A DNA stretch of 52,896 nucleotides from JAGORM01 sp964406795 (GCA_964406795.1 CAYOTA010000011.1:1-52896); one strand, 5' to 3'; positions 7,228-15,666 are shown, counted from the first letter of the stretch. The notes: generated by a model from the letters alone, not told the origin. Numbers and translations: made by a program.

Positions 7228-8013
7228 ATGAAAAATTACAAATTATCTTTAACAATTGGTTGGCTATATCCTACACTCATGTCCACGTATGGAGACAGGG
7301 GAAACATCATAGTGCTTCAAAAAAGATGCGAATGGAGAGGAATTGATGTAAAAATCGAGCATATTTCTATTGCTACCAATGAGTCTCGCCTTGCGTCGTG
7401 TGATTTACTATTTATGGGTGGAGCGCAGGACACACAACAGGAAATTGTAAATAAAGATTTGTTTGAGAAAAAAGGTGAAGCCTTAAGGAAACTTATTGAA
7501 GCTGAAATTCCCGGACTTTATATTTGCGGTGCATACCAATTTTTGGGGGAATTTTATAAAACAGCCGATGGAAAAGAGCTTCCAGGACTTAATATTTTTC
7601 CTATGTATACACAAAATCCCGGAGAAAGCACACAACGCCTTATTGGAAATATACTTGTTAGAAGTCAGTTCTCAGGAGTTAGCAGTCAACTTGTTGGCTT
7701 TGAAAACCATGGTGGTAGAACATACCTAAAAGACAAATCTATGGCATTTGGAAATATATTAAAAGGTTCTGGTAACAACGGAGACCAGCCTCGACTGGAT
7801 GGAGGCCAGGCGGGAGATAAAACAGAGGGAATACTTTATAAAAATTCTATTGGTTCATATATGCACGGACCTATACTTCCTAAAAATCCAGAACTTGCAG
7901 ATTGGTTAATCCAAAAAGCTTTAGAAAAAAAGTTTGGAGAAAAAATAAAGTTAAAAGGCCTAGACGACTCACTTTCCCTAAAGGCAAAAGCATCTATCTT
8001 AAGCCGACTCTAA
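7228..8013 (+). CDS. gatD: Lipid II isoglutaminyl synthase glutaminase GatD
   Basis: The 261-residue class I glutamine amidotransferase of the CobB/CobQ type has a nucleophile in GLYICGAYQ (C100) and a His in GSYMHGP (H213). It supplies ammonia to MurT for amidation of D-Glu in lipid II. Eleven extra codons (7780-7812) interrupt the conserved motif that would otherwise read GNNGDKTEG. They are flanked by 5-bp direct repeats and carry a palindromic core. The frame is intact and both catalytic residues are kept, so the protein may still work. The 3' end overlaps the convergent gene at 7999 by 15 bases. Confidence 0.9.
   Translation: MKNYKLSLTIGWLYPTLMSTYGDRGNIIVLQKRCEWRGIDVKIEHISIATNESRLASCDLLFMGGAQDTQQEIVNKDLFEKKGEALRKLIEAEIPGLYICGAYQFLGEFYKTADGKELPGLNIFPMYTQNPGESTQRLIGNILVRSQFSGVSSQLVGFENHGGRTYLKDKSMAFGNILKGSGNNGDQPRLDGGQAGDKTEGILYKNSIGSYMHGPILPKNPELADWLIQKALEKKFGEKIKLKGLDDSLSLKAKASILSRL
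7780..7817 (+). mobile_element. 33-bp in-frame palindromic insertion in gatD
   Basis: GGAGA occurs at 7780-7784 and again at 7813-7817. Between them is GC-rich sequence with inverted GCCTC/GAGGC (7788-7792, 7802-7806). Removing 33 bp rejoins the gatD motif as GNNGDKTEG in frame. It looks like a tiny palindromic element with a target-site duplication, comparable in concept to Rickettsia palindromic elements in genes. Confidence 0.5.
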
Positions 8014-8481
8014 CTGGCGCGCTCTTTCATATATTGGTGTTACGTTTACTTCTCCACCCATTGGATTTAATAAGCTAGTCCTTTCAATAGTCCCAGCTAC
8101 AATCGTAAGCAGTCCTGCCTTTGTCATAATACTTTCTTTTAATCTTTTATCGCGTTTACCTCCAGGTAACTCCTCTTCTCCCCTTCTTTGACGATGCTGT
8201 CTGCAATAGGACACATATGGTTTTCCTTCCTCAATTCCAACAGTAATACTAATACTGGAACTTACTTCTATTCCGTTATTAGCACCAAGATCTGCCCACG
8301 CTGTCCAAGGTCCCTGAAGCATAACGCATGGTAGATTTTCTTCTGGAAACATCAATTGTGTACCAGTATATCGATCCTGTACCCATTGAAAAAAATCAGA
8401 CGCCTTAGTATCTCTAAGCATCTCAAGTGCCTCCTCTCTTTTTCTTATTGCGTCTGGGGTCAAAACTCTTTCGTTTCTCAT
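7999..8481 (-). CDS. Hypothetical protein, 160 residues
   Basis: I do not recognise this family. The protein has a charged helical N-terminus (about 1-35). A probable beta-rich core follows (PCVMLQGPWTAWADLG near 52-67, then ISITVG and KPYVSYC strands), then a basic segment (about 95-112) and an amphipathic C-terminus. There is no signal peptide or membrane helix. It is transcribed divergently from gatC from a 72-bp shared region and overlaps gatD tail-to-tail by 15 bases. A TGC-TATAAT extended -10 (8498-8490) puts the transcript start two bases before the ATG, which supports this start. Confidence 0.7.
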   Translation of the reverse strand: MRNERVLTPDAIRKREEALEMLRDTKASDFFQWVQDRYTGTQLMFPEENLPCVMLQGPWTAWADLGANNGIEVSSSISITVGIEEGKPYVSYCRQHRQRRGEEELPGGKRDKRLKESIMTKAGLLTIVAGTIERTSLLNPMGGEVNVTPIYERARQLESA

Positions 8482-8489
8482 AGGTGGAG

Positions 8490-8498
8490 ATTATAGCA
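8490..8498 (-). promoter_or_regulatory. Extended -10 promoter of the hypothetical gene
   Basis: The minus strand reads TGC-TATAAT from 8498 to 8490, predicting a start at 8483, two bases before the ATG at 8481. It faces away from the gatC promoter, with only about 20 bp between them. Confidence 0.6.
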
Positions 8499-8517
8499 GA
8501 TTTTTACATTAATCCTC

Positions 8518-8546
8518 TTGCTAGATACAGCTCGCACGCATATAAT
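8518..8546 (+). promoter_or_regulatory. Promoter of the gatCAB operon
   Basis: TTGCTA (8518-8523) and TATAAT (8541-8546) are 17 bp apart. The expected start is 8553, exactly the A of the gatC ATG, so the mRNA should be leaderless. Confidence 0.75.
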
Positions 8547-8552
8547 AAGCCT

Positions 8553-8852
8553 ATGAAGATTGATATTAAAAAAGTGGCAAAATTGGCAAATCTAACCATC
8601 ACCCCAGAGGAAGAAGAAAAACTAGATACCCAGCTAAGCGGCATTTTAGAATATGTTGAAAAGATTGAGTCACTAGATGTAAAAGATATTACTCCCACGT
8701 CTCAAGTAACTGGACTTGAAAACGTCACTTTTAATGACAACTTTTCAGATGATTCCCTCACGCAAGATGAAGCTCTTTCAGGAGGCACAACTACTCACAA
8801 TGGAATGTTTAAAGTGACTGCGGTTCTTTCCGAGAATAAGCAGTCATCCTGA
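8553..8852 (+). CDS. gatC: Asp-tRNA(Asn)/Glu-tRNA(Gln) amidotransferase subunit C
   Basis: The 99-residue protein begins MKIDIKKVAKLANLTITPEE, the usual GatC start. It keeps the belt-like helical segment (about 30-50) and the extended middle that wraps GatA and GatB. The start is the ATG at 8553, because it coincides with the predicted transcription start. The GTG further upstream at 8484 would lie before the promoter. The last codons and the stop (CAG TCA TCC TGA) are made from the 5' end of palindromic repeat copy 2. It is the first gene of gatC-gatA-gatB. Confidence 0.92.
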   Translation: MKIDIKKVAKLANLTITPEEEEKLDTQLSGILEYVEKIESLDVKDITPTSQVTGLENVTFNDNFSDDSLTQDEALSGGTTTHNGMFKVTAVLSENKQSS

Positions 8853-8908
8853 TACGCAAGTGAAGGATCTCATTTGAATAAGATTGCTTCGCTTCGCTCG
8901 CAATGACA
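8843..8908. repeat. Dispersed palindromic intergenic repeat, copy 2
   Basis: The element begins GTCATCCTGA and ends AATGACA, with GTGAAGGATCTC near the left and TTCGCTTCGCTCGCAATGAC at the right. It supplies the gatC stop codon and fills the gatC-gatA gap. Reading through it in frame creates a false N-terminal extension of GatA (residues such as LRFARNDR). Confidence 0.82.
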
Positions 8909-8916
8909 GAAATATT

Positions 8917-10332
8917 ATGGATATAACAAATTTAACAATTACAGACATACTTGAAGGATATAGATCCAAGAAATTTTCCGTGTCTGAAGTGGTTTCATCC
9001 TATCTTTCAAGAATTGAAAAACATGACCCTACCCTTAATTCCTTTATCACAATCACAAAAGATGAAGCCCTTAAAAAAGCCAGTGAGCTCGACAACATTC
9101 TAACAATAGAACAATTAAACAAATTTCCCTTATTTGGAATTCCAGTAGGTCTTAAAGACATGTTTATGACGCGCGGCATAAGAACTACCGCGGCCTCAAA
9201 TGTATTACGTGATTATGTTCCCCCTGTAGACGCGCAGGTCGTTACAAAATACAAGGAGGCTGGTGCTATTATTTTAGGAAAATTAAATCATGATGCATGG
9301 GCACATGGCTCATCCGGTGAGAATTCAGACTATGGCGTAACGCTTAATCCTTGGAATAAAGAATATGTACCCGGAGGATCAAGTAGTGGATCTGGAGTAT
9401 CTGTAGCCGCTGGATTTACACCAGTAGCAACTGGAACTGATACGGGAGGGTCCATACGCCAACCAGCTTCATTCACTAATACAGTGGGTCTTAAGCCTAC
9501 GTATGGACGTGTTTCACGGTCAGGAATTATTGCAATGGCGTCAAGCCTGGACTCAATAGGTCATTTTACAAAAACTGTAGCTGACAGCGCTCAAGTATTG
9601 CAAATTACAGCAGGAAAAGATTCCATGGACGCAACACTCACTCCAAAAGATATACCAAATTATTTAGAAAACTTAAGACAAGGCATTAAAGGAATGAAAA
9701 TTGGAGTTCCTAAGGAATTTGTTGAAAAAGGCCTACAACCAGAAGTAAAAGAAGTCTTTGAAAAAGCTGTGAAAGATTTTGAAGCATTAGGTGCTGAAAT
9801 TGTAGAAGTATCTCTTCCGCACACGGAATACGGAATTGCAATCTATTATATTATCCAGACAGCTGAGGTGTCTTCTAATCTTGCAAGGTATGACGGGATC
9901 AGATATGGAAATGACAGGAATACATTTGGTCAGGAGGCCAAAAGACGCATTATGCTTGGAACGTATGTTCTATCAGCTGGGTACTATGACGCATATTACA
10001 AAAAAGCTATGCAGGTTAGAACTCTTGTTAAACAGGACTTTGAAAAAGCATTTGAAGGCGTTGACGCATTGATCACTCCAGTCTCTCCTACTCTTCCTTG
10101 GAAACTAGGTGAGCGGGTAAATGACCCACTATCTATGTACTTAGCTGACGCGCTAACCGTTACCGTTAACATGGCAGGTGTTCCCGCGCTATCTGTTCCT
10201 GCAGGGTTCAGCAACGGCCTTCCAGTAGGCCTACAGATAATTGGCCCGCACTTTTCAGAAAACAAATTATTTCAAATAGGACAAGCATATGAAGAGAAAA
10301 CTAATTACTGGAAGGAGACACCATCACTGTAA
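8917..10332 (+). CDS. gatA: Asp-tRNA(Asn)/Glu-tRNA(Gln) amidotransferase subunit A
   Basis: The 471-residue amidase-signature protein generates ammonia from glutamine for tRNA-bound Asp/Glu amidation. The catalytic triad is visible: Lys in GIPVGLKD (K80), the cis-Ser in PGGSSSGS (about S155) and the nucleophile in DTGGSIRQP (S179). The start is set at the ATG at 8917, because the upstream in-frame codons come from the palindromic repeat. Length is normal (about 470-490). It lies between gatC and gatB, with a palindromic repeat on each side. Confidence 0.95.
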   Translation: MDITNLTITDILEGYRSKKFSVSEVVSSYLSRIEKHDPTLNSFITITKDEALKKASELDNILTIEQLNKFPLFGIPVGLKDMFMTRGIRTTAASNVLRDYVPPVDAQVVTKYKEAGAIILGKLNHDAWAHGSSGENSDYGVTLNPWNKEYVPGGSSSGSGVSVAAGFTPVATGTDTGGSIRQPASFTNTVGLKPTYGRVSRSGIIAMASSLDSIGHFTKTVADSAQVLQITAGKDSMDATLTPKDIPNYLENLRQGIKGMKIGVPKEFVEKGLQPEVKEVFEKAVKDFEALGAEIVEVSLPHTEYGIAIYYIIQTAEVSSNLARYDGIRYGNDRNTFGQEAKRRIMLGTYVLSAGYYDAYYKKAMQVRTLVKQDFEKAFEGVDALITPVSPTLPWKLGERVNDPLSMYLADALTVTVNMAGVPALSVPAGFSNGLPVGLQIIGPHFSENKLFQIGQAYEEKTNYWKETPSL

Positions 10333-10333
10333 T

Positions 10334-10399
10334 TGTCATCCTGAACGCAAGTGAAGGATCTCGTCCATAACAAGATTCTTCGTTACACTCAGAATGACA
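10334..10399. repeat. Dispersed palindromic intergenic repeat, copy 3
   Basis: Same architecture as the copies at 3837 and 8843: TGTCATCCTGAACGCAAGTG at the left and an inverted AGAATGACA end. It lies in the gatA-gatB gap. A further short palindrome (10405-10409 with 10421-10425) just before gatB may be a broken relative. Confidence 0.82.
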
Positions 10400-10427
10400 T
10401 TAGTTGTTCTCGCTATGCTCGAACATT

Positions 10428-11801
10428 ATGAATAATAAATACACACCAGTCATCGGACTAGAAGTACACGTAGAACTCAAAACAAAAAGCAAAATGTTTT
10501 GCCGGTGTGCTGCGTTTTATTTTGGAGAAAAACCAAATACTCATACCTGCCCTGTGTGTCTAGGACTACCGGGCGCACTTCCCTATCCCAATAAGCAGGC
10601 CATAGAATGGTGCATAAAAATAGCATTAGCGCTTAATTGTCTTATAAGCCAATTTTCCAAATTTGACCGTAAAAATTATTTCTATCCTGATTTGCCCAAA
10701 GGTTATCAGATCTCACAATATGATTTACCATTTGGCCATCAAGGTTTTATAGAAGTACAAAAAGATAAGGATTCCAAAGAGCTTAAGAAAATTAGAATTA
10801 GGCGCGTTCATATGGAGGAAGACACTGGTAAATTAACACATAGCAATGTGAATGGAGAAAACGTGTCACTAGTGGATTTTAATAGGTCATCAGTTCCGCT
10901 AGTTGAAATAGTTACAGAAGCTGACTTTGATAATGAATTCCAGGTGGTCCAATATCTTCAGAAATTACAAAAAATAGTGCGCTACCTAGATGTTTCCAAT
11001 GCAGATATGGAAAAGGGAGAGATGAGACTTGAGCCTAATATTTCTCTCAGAGATGCAACAATTGCTACAAACGAACACGGACACCTGAATGATTCAGATT
11101 TGCCAAATTATAAAGTGGAGGTAAAAAATATTAATTCATTTAGATTTGTAAACCACGCCATTAAATTTGAGATAAAACGACAGGAAGAGCTGCTTCTAAA
11201 AAATGAGACCCCTGCTCAAGAAACTAGAGGTTGGAATGAGGCTAAAAATCAAACTGTTTCGCAAAGGTCCAAGGAGGACGCAATGGATTATAGATATTTT
11301 CCAGAACCGGATATTCCGCCTATCACAACCAGCATTGATAGGATTGCAGAACTGCTCCACTCAATTGGTGAACTGCCAGATGAAAAACAAGCAAGGTTTG
11401 AAAAACGCTATGGACTTCCTACTGCTGATGCTGAAATTTTAACACGGGAAAAAACAACGGCTGATTTCTTTGATAAGGCTGTAGAAGATGGGAAGACTCA
11501 CGAAGTACATGCACGTGAATTGGCAAATATTATCATCAACAAAAAACTTGATATTAGTAAATTTGAACCTGCAGAAATAGTTAAAATGGTTGTGGAGGGA
11601 AAGAAGAAGGATGAACTAAGCCCTGATATTCTTGCAAGTTTAATTCAAGACGTGCTCTCAGAAAACACAAAAGCAGTTGAGGAATTTAAGTCAGGAAAAG
11701 AAAATGTCATAATGTTTTTGCTTGGCCAAGTCATGAAAAAGGCCGGTAAAAAACTTGACTCTGAGGTAGTCAAAAATAGTATACTGGAGCTACTCAAATG
11801 A
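10428..11801 (+). CDS. gatB: Asp-tRNA(Asn)/Glu-tRNA(Gln) amidotransferase subunit B
   Basis: The 457-residue GatB begins with IGLEVHVELKT, and its cradle domain keeps the zinc-type cysteines (C25, C27, C41, C44). The middle has the kinase-like activation region (KNINSFRFVNHAI), and the C-terminus is the YqeY-like tRNA-binding domain (about 310-457). GatB phosphorylates Glu/Asp-tRNA and uses ammonia channelled from GatA. I preferred the ATG at 10428 to the TTG at 10404, because the extra residues come from palindrome sequence. It overlaps the next gene by four bases. Confidence 0.95.
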   Translation: MNNKYTPVIGLEVHVELKTKSKMFCRCAAFYFGEKPNTHTCPVCLGLPGALPYPNKQAIEWCIKIALALNCLISQFSKFDRKNYFYPDLPKGYQISQYDLPFGHQGFIEVQKDKDSKELKKIRIRRVHMEEDTGKLTHSNVNGENVSLVDFNRSSVPLVEIVTEADFDNEFQVVQYLQKLQKIVRYLDVSNADMEKGEMRLEPNISLRDATIATNEHGHLNDSDLPNYKVEVKNINSFRFVNHAIKFEIKRQEELLLKNETPAQETRGWNEAKNQTVSQRSKEDAMDYRYFPEPDIPPITTSIDRIAELLHSIGELPDEKQARFEKRYGLPTADAEILTREKTTADFFDKAVEDGKTHEVHARELANIIINKKLDISKFEPAEIVKMVVEGKKKDELSPDILASLIQDVLSENTKAVEEFKSGKENVIMFLLGQVMKKAGKKLDSEVVKNSILELLK

Positions 11802-12400
11802 GTGAAGGTCAAACCCCCGAACAACAGCCTAAACGCTTTGGAAAAATAAAAGATATATTTCGTAGAAAAGAAAAAGCTGCACCCCCAGAACAAAAGCAAA
11901 GTCAGGAGATAAAACTTGAGGATGCACTCGCAAAACTCTCCCCCACCGATGCACAAGCATTAACAGAAATAGGAAGTCAATTTACAGATATTTTAAAAAC
12001 TGATCATATGTCTGGGGGAATCGCACTTGATGCTAGCAGTCCAAGTACTAATGGTCAGCAGGAAATAAGTCTAGGAGTCTTTATTAACCCAACACATCAA
12101 ATTAGCGAGTTTTTACCAGAGCGAAAACAAGCAGAATGGGGAATGGTTCCTTTGAGAAGTGTGGCTGAGGATTTGAGAGATAGACTTGGATATGAGATTC
12201 AAGAAGAAACACTACCCGCACTTGACACAAATGACCCTAGACAAAAATTATTAGCACAAAATGGTTCCATAAAAATAGGACGCGAAAATGAAACTCCTAT
12301 CCTACTTAGAAACGAATATAAAGGCGACATGATAGGAGCATTAAAAGACTCACAAAAACCCTTCGCAATACTTGTGGATCAACCAAATCAAACCCAATAA
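11798..12400 (+). CDS. Hypothetical protein coupled to gatB
   Basis: I do not recognise this 200-residue soluble protein. The first 45 residues are charged and Gln/Pro/Lys-rich and probably disordered. A mixed alpha/beta region follows (about 45-200) with no membrane helix and no obvious catalytic motif. Its ATG overlaps the gatB stop (ATGA), so it is probably translated with gatB. The dnaE promoter begins directly after its stop codon. It is a real gene by frame length and coupling, but function cannot be inferred. Confidence 0.7.
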   Translation: MSEGQTPEQQPKRFGKIKDIFRRKEKAAPPEQKQSQEIKLEDALAKLSPTDAQALTEIGSQFTDILKTDHMSGGIALDASSPSTNGQQEISLGVFINPTHQISEFLPERKQAEWGMVPLRSVAEDLRDRLGYEIQEETLPALDTNDPRQKLLAQNGSIKIGRENETPILLRNEYKGDMIGALKDSQKPFAILVDQPNQTQ

Positions 12401-12401
12401 A

Positions 12402-12410
12402 TGCTATAAT
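12402..12410 (+). promoter_or_regulatory. Extended -10 promoter of dnaE
   Basis: TGC-TATAAT (12402-12410) predicts a start near 12417 and a leader of about 32 bases with an AGGA ribosome site (12433-12436) before the ATG at 12449. No good -35 box is seen, which fits an extended -10 promoter. Confidence 0.55.
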
Positions 12411-12448
12411 AAAAACGTATCTTGGTTTATCCAGGATTAATACAAAAA

Positions 12449-15400
12449 ATGTCTAAGTTTGTTCACCTTCATAATCATTCAGAATATTCCCTTCTTGATG
12501 GGCTACAGAAATTTCCCACAATGCTAACTCGCACCAAAGAACTCGGCATGGATACAATTGCGGTGACAGATCACGGCAACATGTATGGAACAATTAAATT
12601 CTATAAAGAAGCACTCGACCAGGGAGTTAAACCTATCATAGGATGTGAAATCTATGTGGCAAAACGAGGCATGAGAGATAAGGAAGCAGGAATAGATAAT
12701 GAATATAACCACTTAATACTGTTGGCTGAAAACAACATAGGATATAAAAACCTAATGAAGATTGTGTCCATTTCAAATTTGGATGGATATTATTACAAGC
12801 CTCGCTCTGATATCCAATTACTTGAAGAGTACTCTAAAGGGCTAATCTGCTTAACCGCTTGTGTAAACGGATATATAGGTGACCCGCTTTTAAATAATAA
12901 AGAGGATGAGGCTGAAAAAAGACTCAAAACACTGCTGAGAGTATTTGGTGAAAAAAATGTATTCTTAGAGCTTCAAAAACATCTTCATGTGCCTCCCCAA
13001 GAGCCGTTAAATGAAAAGCTTTTGGAAATGTCCAGGAAATTTGGAGTACCGGTTGTAGCCACAAATGATAACCACTATACGCATCCTAATGACGCAGAGG
13101 CTCAGGAAATATTACTGGCCATCCAAACCCAAACTACCTTACTTGACACAAGCAGAAAATTAACCATGATTGACTCTCCTGATTTCTACATTAAGTCACC
13201 TGCTGAGATGGAGGCGTTATTTATACAAACTCCTGATGCTATAAAAAATGCAGTAGAGATTGGGGAACGCTGTAACGTAGAGATCACGCTTGGAAAATGG
13301 ATACTTCCTAAATTTAATACCCCAGATGAACTAACACCTGCAGACTATTTGCGAAAAATTGTCCACGAACGCATGCCAAACAGATATGAAACAATAACTC
13401 CCGAAATTCAGGAACGCGTGGATTATGAACTGGATATTATTACAAATAAAGGTTATGAAACATACTTTTTAACCGTAGCTGATTTTGTTAATTGGGCCAA
13501 AGACAACCGAATTAGCGTAGGTCCAGGACGCGGATCTGCTGCCGGGTCAGTTGTTTCATATATATTAAACATCACAGACGTTGACCCATTTTATTTTACA
13601 CTCCCATTTGAGCGTTTCTTAAATCCGTTGCGACCGTCGGCCCCTGATATTGATCTTGATTTTGCTGACACAAGACGTGATGAGGTCATAACGTATGTCA
13701 CACAAAAATATGGTGAAGATAAGGTGGCGCAAATTATAACATTTGGAACTATGGAAGCTCGAGGAGCCGTAAGAGACGCTGGACGCGCCCTAGGTATGCC
13801 ATATGCAGCACCTGATCGAATTTCCAAAATGATTCCACCAGGTTGGCAAGGACATGCAATGACGCTTGAAAAAGCCTTAGAGCAAAGTTCAGATCTAAGA
13901 CACGCTTACACAACTGAGAATGAAACAAAAAGACTTCTTGATGTAGCGCAAAAACTGGAAGGGGTATCACGTCATGCATCAGTTCATGCGGCTGGAGTTG
14001 TCATTGCAGATAAACCGCTTACTGACTACACCCCGCTCCAACGGGAAACGAATGGAGACAAAGTTGTAACACAATATGATATGTATACGGTAGGTGAAGA
14101 TGGTGTTGGACTACTCAAAATGGACTTTTTAGGACTTCGCAATTTAACCATTATTGAAGAGGCTCTTAAATTTATCAAACAAAATAAAGGAATTGATGTA
14201 AATTTAACAAAAGCACCATTAGATGACAAAAAAACTTATGATCTTTTATCCAGTGCTGAAACAACAGGTATTTTTCAGCTTGAGTCACCAGGCATGCGAC
14301 GATACATTAAAGAACTAAAACCTACAACTATTTTTGACCTCATGGCTATGGTTGCACTCTACAGACCTGGGCCTATGCAAAATATTCCTGATTTTATAAG
14401 TCGAAAACATAATCCAGCGCTCATTTCATATCCTGATGAACGTCTTAAGGATATTCTTAAAAATTCGTATGGCATTCTTACCTTCCAAGATGACGTGTTG
14501 CTTACCACTATGGCCTTAGCCGGGTATTCATGGCTAGACGCGGATAAGTTTCGCAAGGCAATGGGTAAGAAAATTCCAGCAGAAATGAAAAAACAAAAAG
14601 ACATCTTTTTAGAAGGCGCTGTTAAAAATGGATTAACTCAAAGAAAAGCTGAGGAGATATTTGAGCTTATTGCACCCTTTGCGGGTTACGGATTTAACAA
14701 AGCACATGCTGCGTGCTATGCGACAATTGCATTTAGAACCGCGTATCTTAAGGCTCACTACCCGGTAGAGTTTATGACAGCTCTTCTGTCAGCTGAATCC
14801 AGAGGCACTACTGGGCCTGCAAAAAACGAGAAAATAGCTATGGCAGTTGCCGAATGTAGACGATTGGATGTAACGATTCTGCCTCCATCCGTAAATTATT
14901 CGAACCTGGATTTTAGCATAGAAGAGAATAAAGTGCGCTTTGGTCTAACCGCCATTAAAAATGTAGGTAGTGCAGCTATCACAAGCATTTTGGAGGCTCG
15001 AGAAAAAAAGAAATTTACTTCCCTTTCTGACTTTTTACTACGAGTGGATCTCTCAAAAGTAAACAAAAAGACCATGGAAAGTCTTATAAAAGCTGGAGCA
15101 ATGGACGAATATGGAAAACGAGCCGCACTTCTTTCAACATATCCTGACCTGGTTGATAAAATTGGGCGAGAACAGAAAGATATTGCACGCAACCAGGCAA
15201 GTCTCTTTGGTGAAGAGACAGTGGTTACACAAATCTCAGATAGTCTTGTGGATATGGAAGAATTTTCAGAAAAAGAAAAATTACTGTTTGAAAAAGAACT
15301 GTTAGGATTCTTTTTAACAAGTCACCCTTTAACTGAGGAGATGGATAATCTAGCAAGATTCACAACACATGTATTATCAAGTCTGGAGGAAGAAAAAGAA

Positions 15401-15658
15401 GGAACGATTCTCAAAATTGGCGGACTTATTGCAAACGTCAAAAAAATTATAACCAAAAAGAATGCTCAAGAAATGGCATTTATGGCAATTGAGGATCATG
15501 CAGGGGTAACAATTGAATGCGTAATTTTCCCCAAAACGTATGAAGTCATAAAACAGTCATTAATCAAAGATGCGATTGTTATAGTTGAAGGAAAATTACA
15601 GTTCAAAGATGACCATCCAGTTATAATTGTAGATACTATTAAACGCCTCACAAGCTAA
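12449..15658 (+). CDS. dnaE: DNA polymerase III alpha subunit
   Basis: The 1069-residue C-family replicative polymerase has an N-terminal PHP domain (HLHNHSEYSLLDG, H6/H8/H10). The palm carries the catalytic pair in SAPDIDLDF and a third Asp in LLKMDFLGL. The fingers and thumb include GYGFNKAHAACYA, a helix-hairpin-helix tandem lies at about 810-900, and an OB-fold (about 960-1040) is near the end. A DnaQ-like exonuclease is encoded only as a fusion at 42628, so proofreading may come from the PHP domain. I chose the ATG at 12449, since the TTG at 12422 adds nine unconserved residues. Confidence 0.96.
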   Translation: MSKFVHLHNHSEYSLLDGLQKFPTMLTRTKELGMDTIAVTDHGNMYGTIKFYKEALDQGVKPIIGCEIYVAKRGMRDKEAGIDNEYNHLILLAENNIGYKNLMKIVSISNLDGYYYKPRSDIQLLEEYSKGLICLTACVNGYIGDPLLNNKEDEAEKRLKTLLRVFGEKNVFLELQKHLHVPPQEPLNEKLLEMSRKFGVPVVATNDNHYTHPNDAEAQEILLAIQTQTTLLDTSRKLTMIDSPDFYIKSPAEMEALFIQTPDAIKNAVEIGERCNVEITLGKWILPKFNTPDELTPADYLRKIVHERMPNRYETITPEIQERVDYELDIITNKGYETYFLTVADFVNWAKDNRISVGPGRGSAAGSVVSYILNITDVDPFYFTLPFERFLNPLRPSAPDIDLDFADTRRDEVITYVTQKYGEDKVAQIITFGTMEARGAVRDAGRALGMPYAAPDRISKMIPPGWQGHAMTLEKALEQSSDLRHAYTTENETKRLLDVAQKLEGVSRHASVHAAGVVIADKPLTDYTPLQRETNGDKVVTQYDMYTVGEDGVGLLKMDFLGLRNLTIIEEALKFIKQNKGIDVNLTKAPLDDKKTYDLLSSAETTGIFQLESPGMRRYIKELKPTTIFDLMAMVALYRPGPMQNIPDFISRKHNPALISYPDERLKDILKNSYGILTFQDDVLLTTMALAGYSWLDADKFRKAMGKKIPAEMKKQKDIFLEGAVKNGLTQRKAEEIFELIAPFAGYGFNKAHAACYATIAFRTAYLKAHYPVEFMTALLSAESRGTTGPAKNEKIAMAVAECRRLDVTILPPSVNYSNLDFSIEENKVRFGLTAIKNVGSAAITSILEAREKKKFTSLSDFLLRVDLSKVNKKTMESLIKAGAMDEYGKRAALLSTYPDLVDKIGREQKDIARNQASLFGEETVVTQISDSLVDMEEFSEKEKLLFEKELLGFFLTSHPLTEEMDNLARFTTHVLSSLEEEKEGTILKIGGLIANVKKIITKKNAQEMAFMAIEDHAGVTIECVIFPKTYEVIKQSLIKDAIVIVEGKLQFKDDHPVIIVDTIKRLTS

Positions 15659-15666
15659 TTAACCTG

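Noticed and set aside
8484..8552. GTG-started N-terminal extension of gatC
   Set aside because: It lies upstream of the predicted transcription start at 8553 and covers the promoter; the added residues do not look like GatC.
8884..8916. N-terminal extension of gatA
   Set aside because: These codons come from the right arm of palindromic repeat copy 2, not from conserved GatA sequence.
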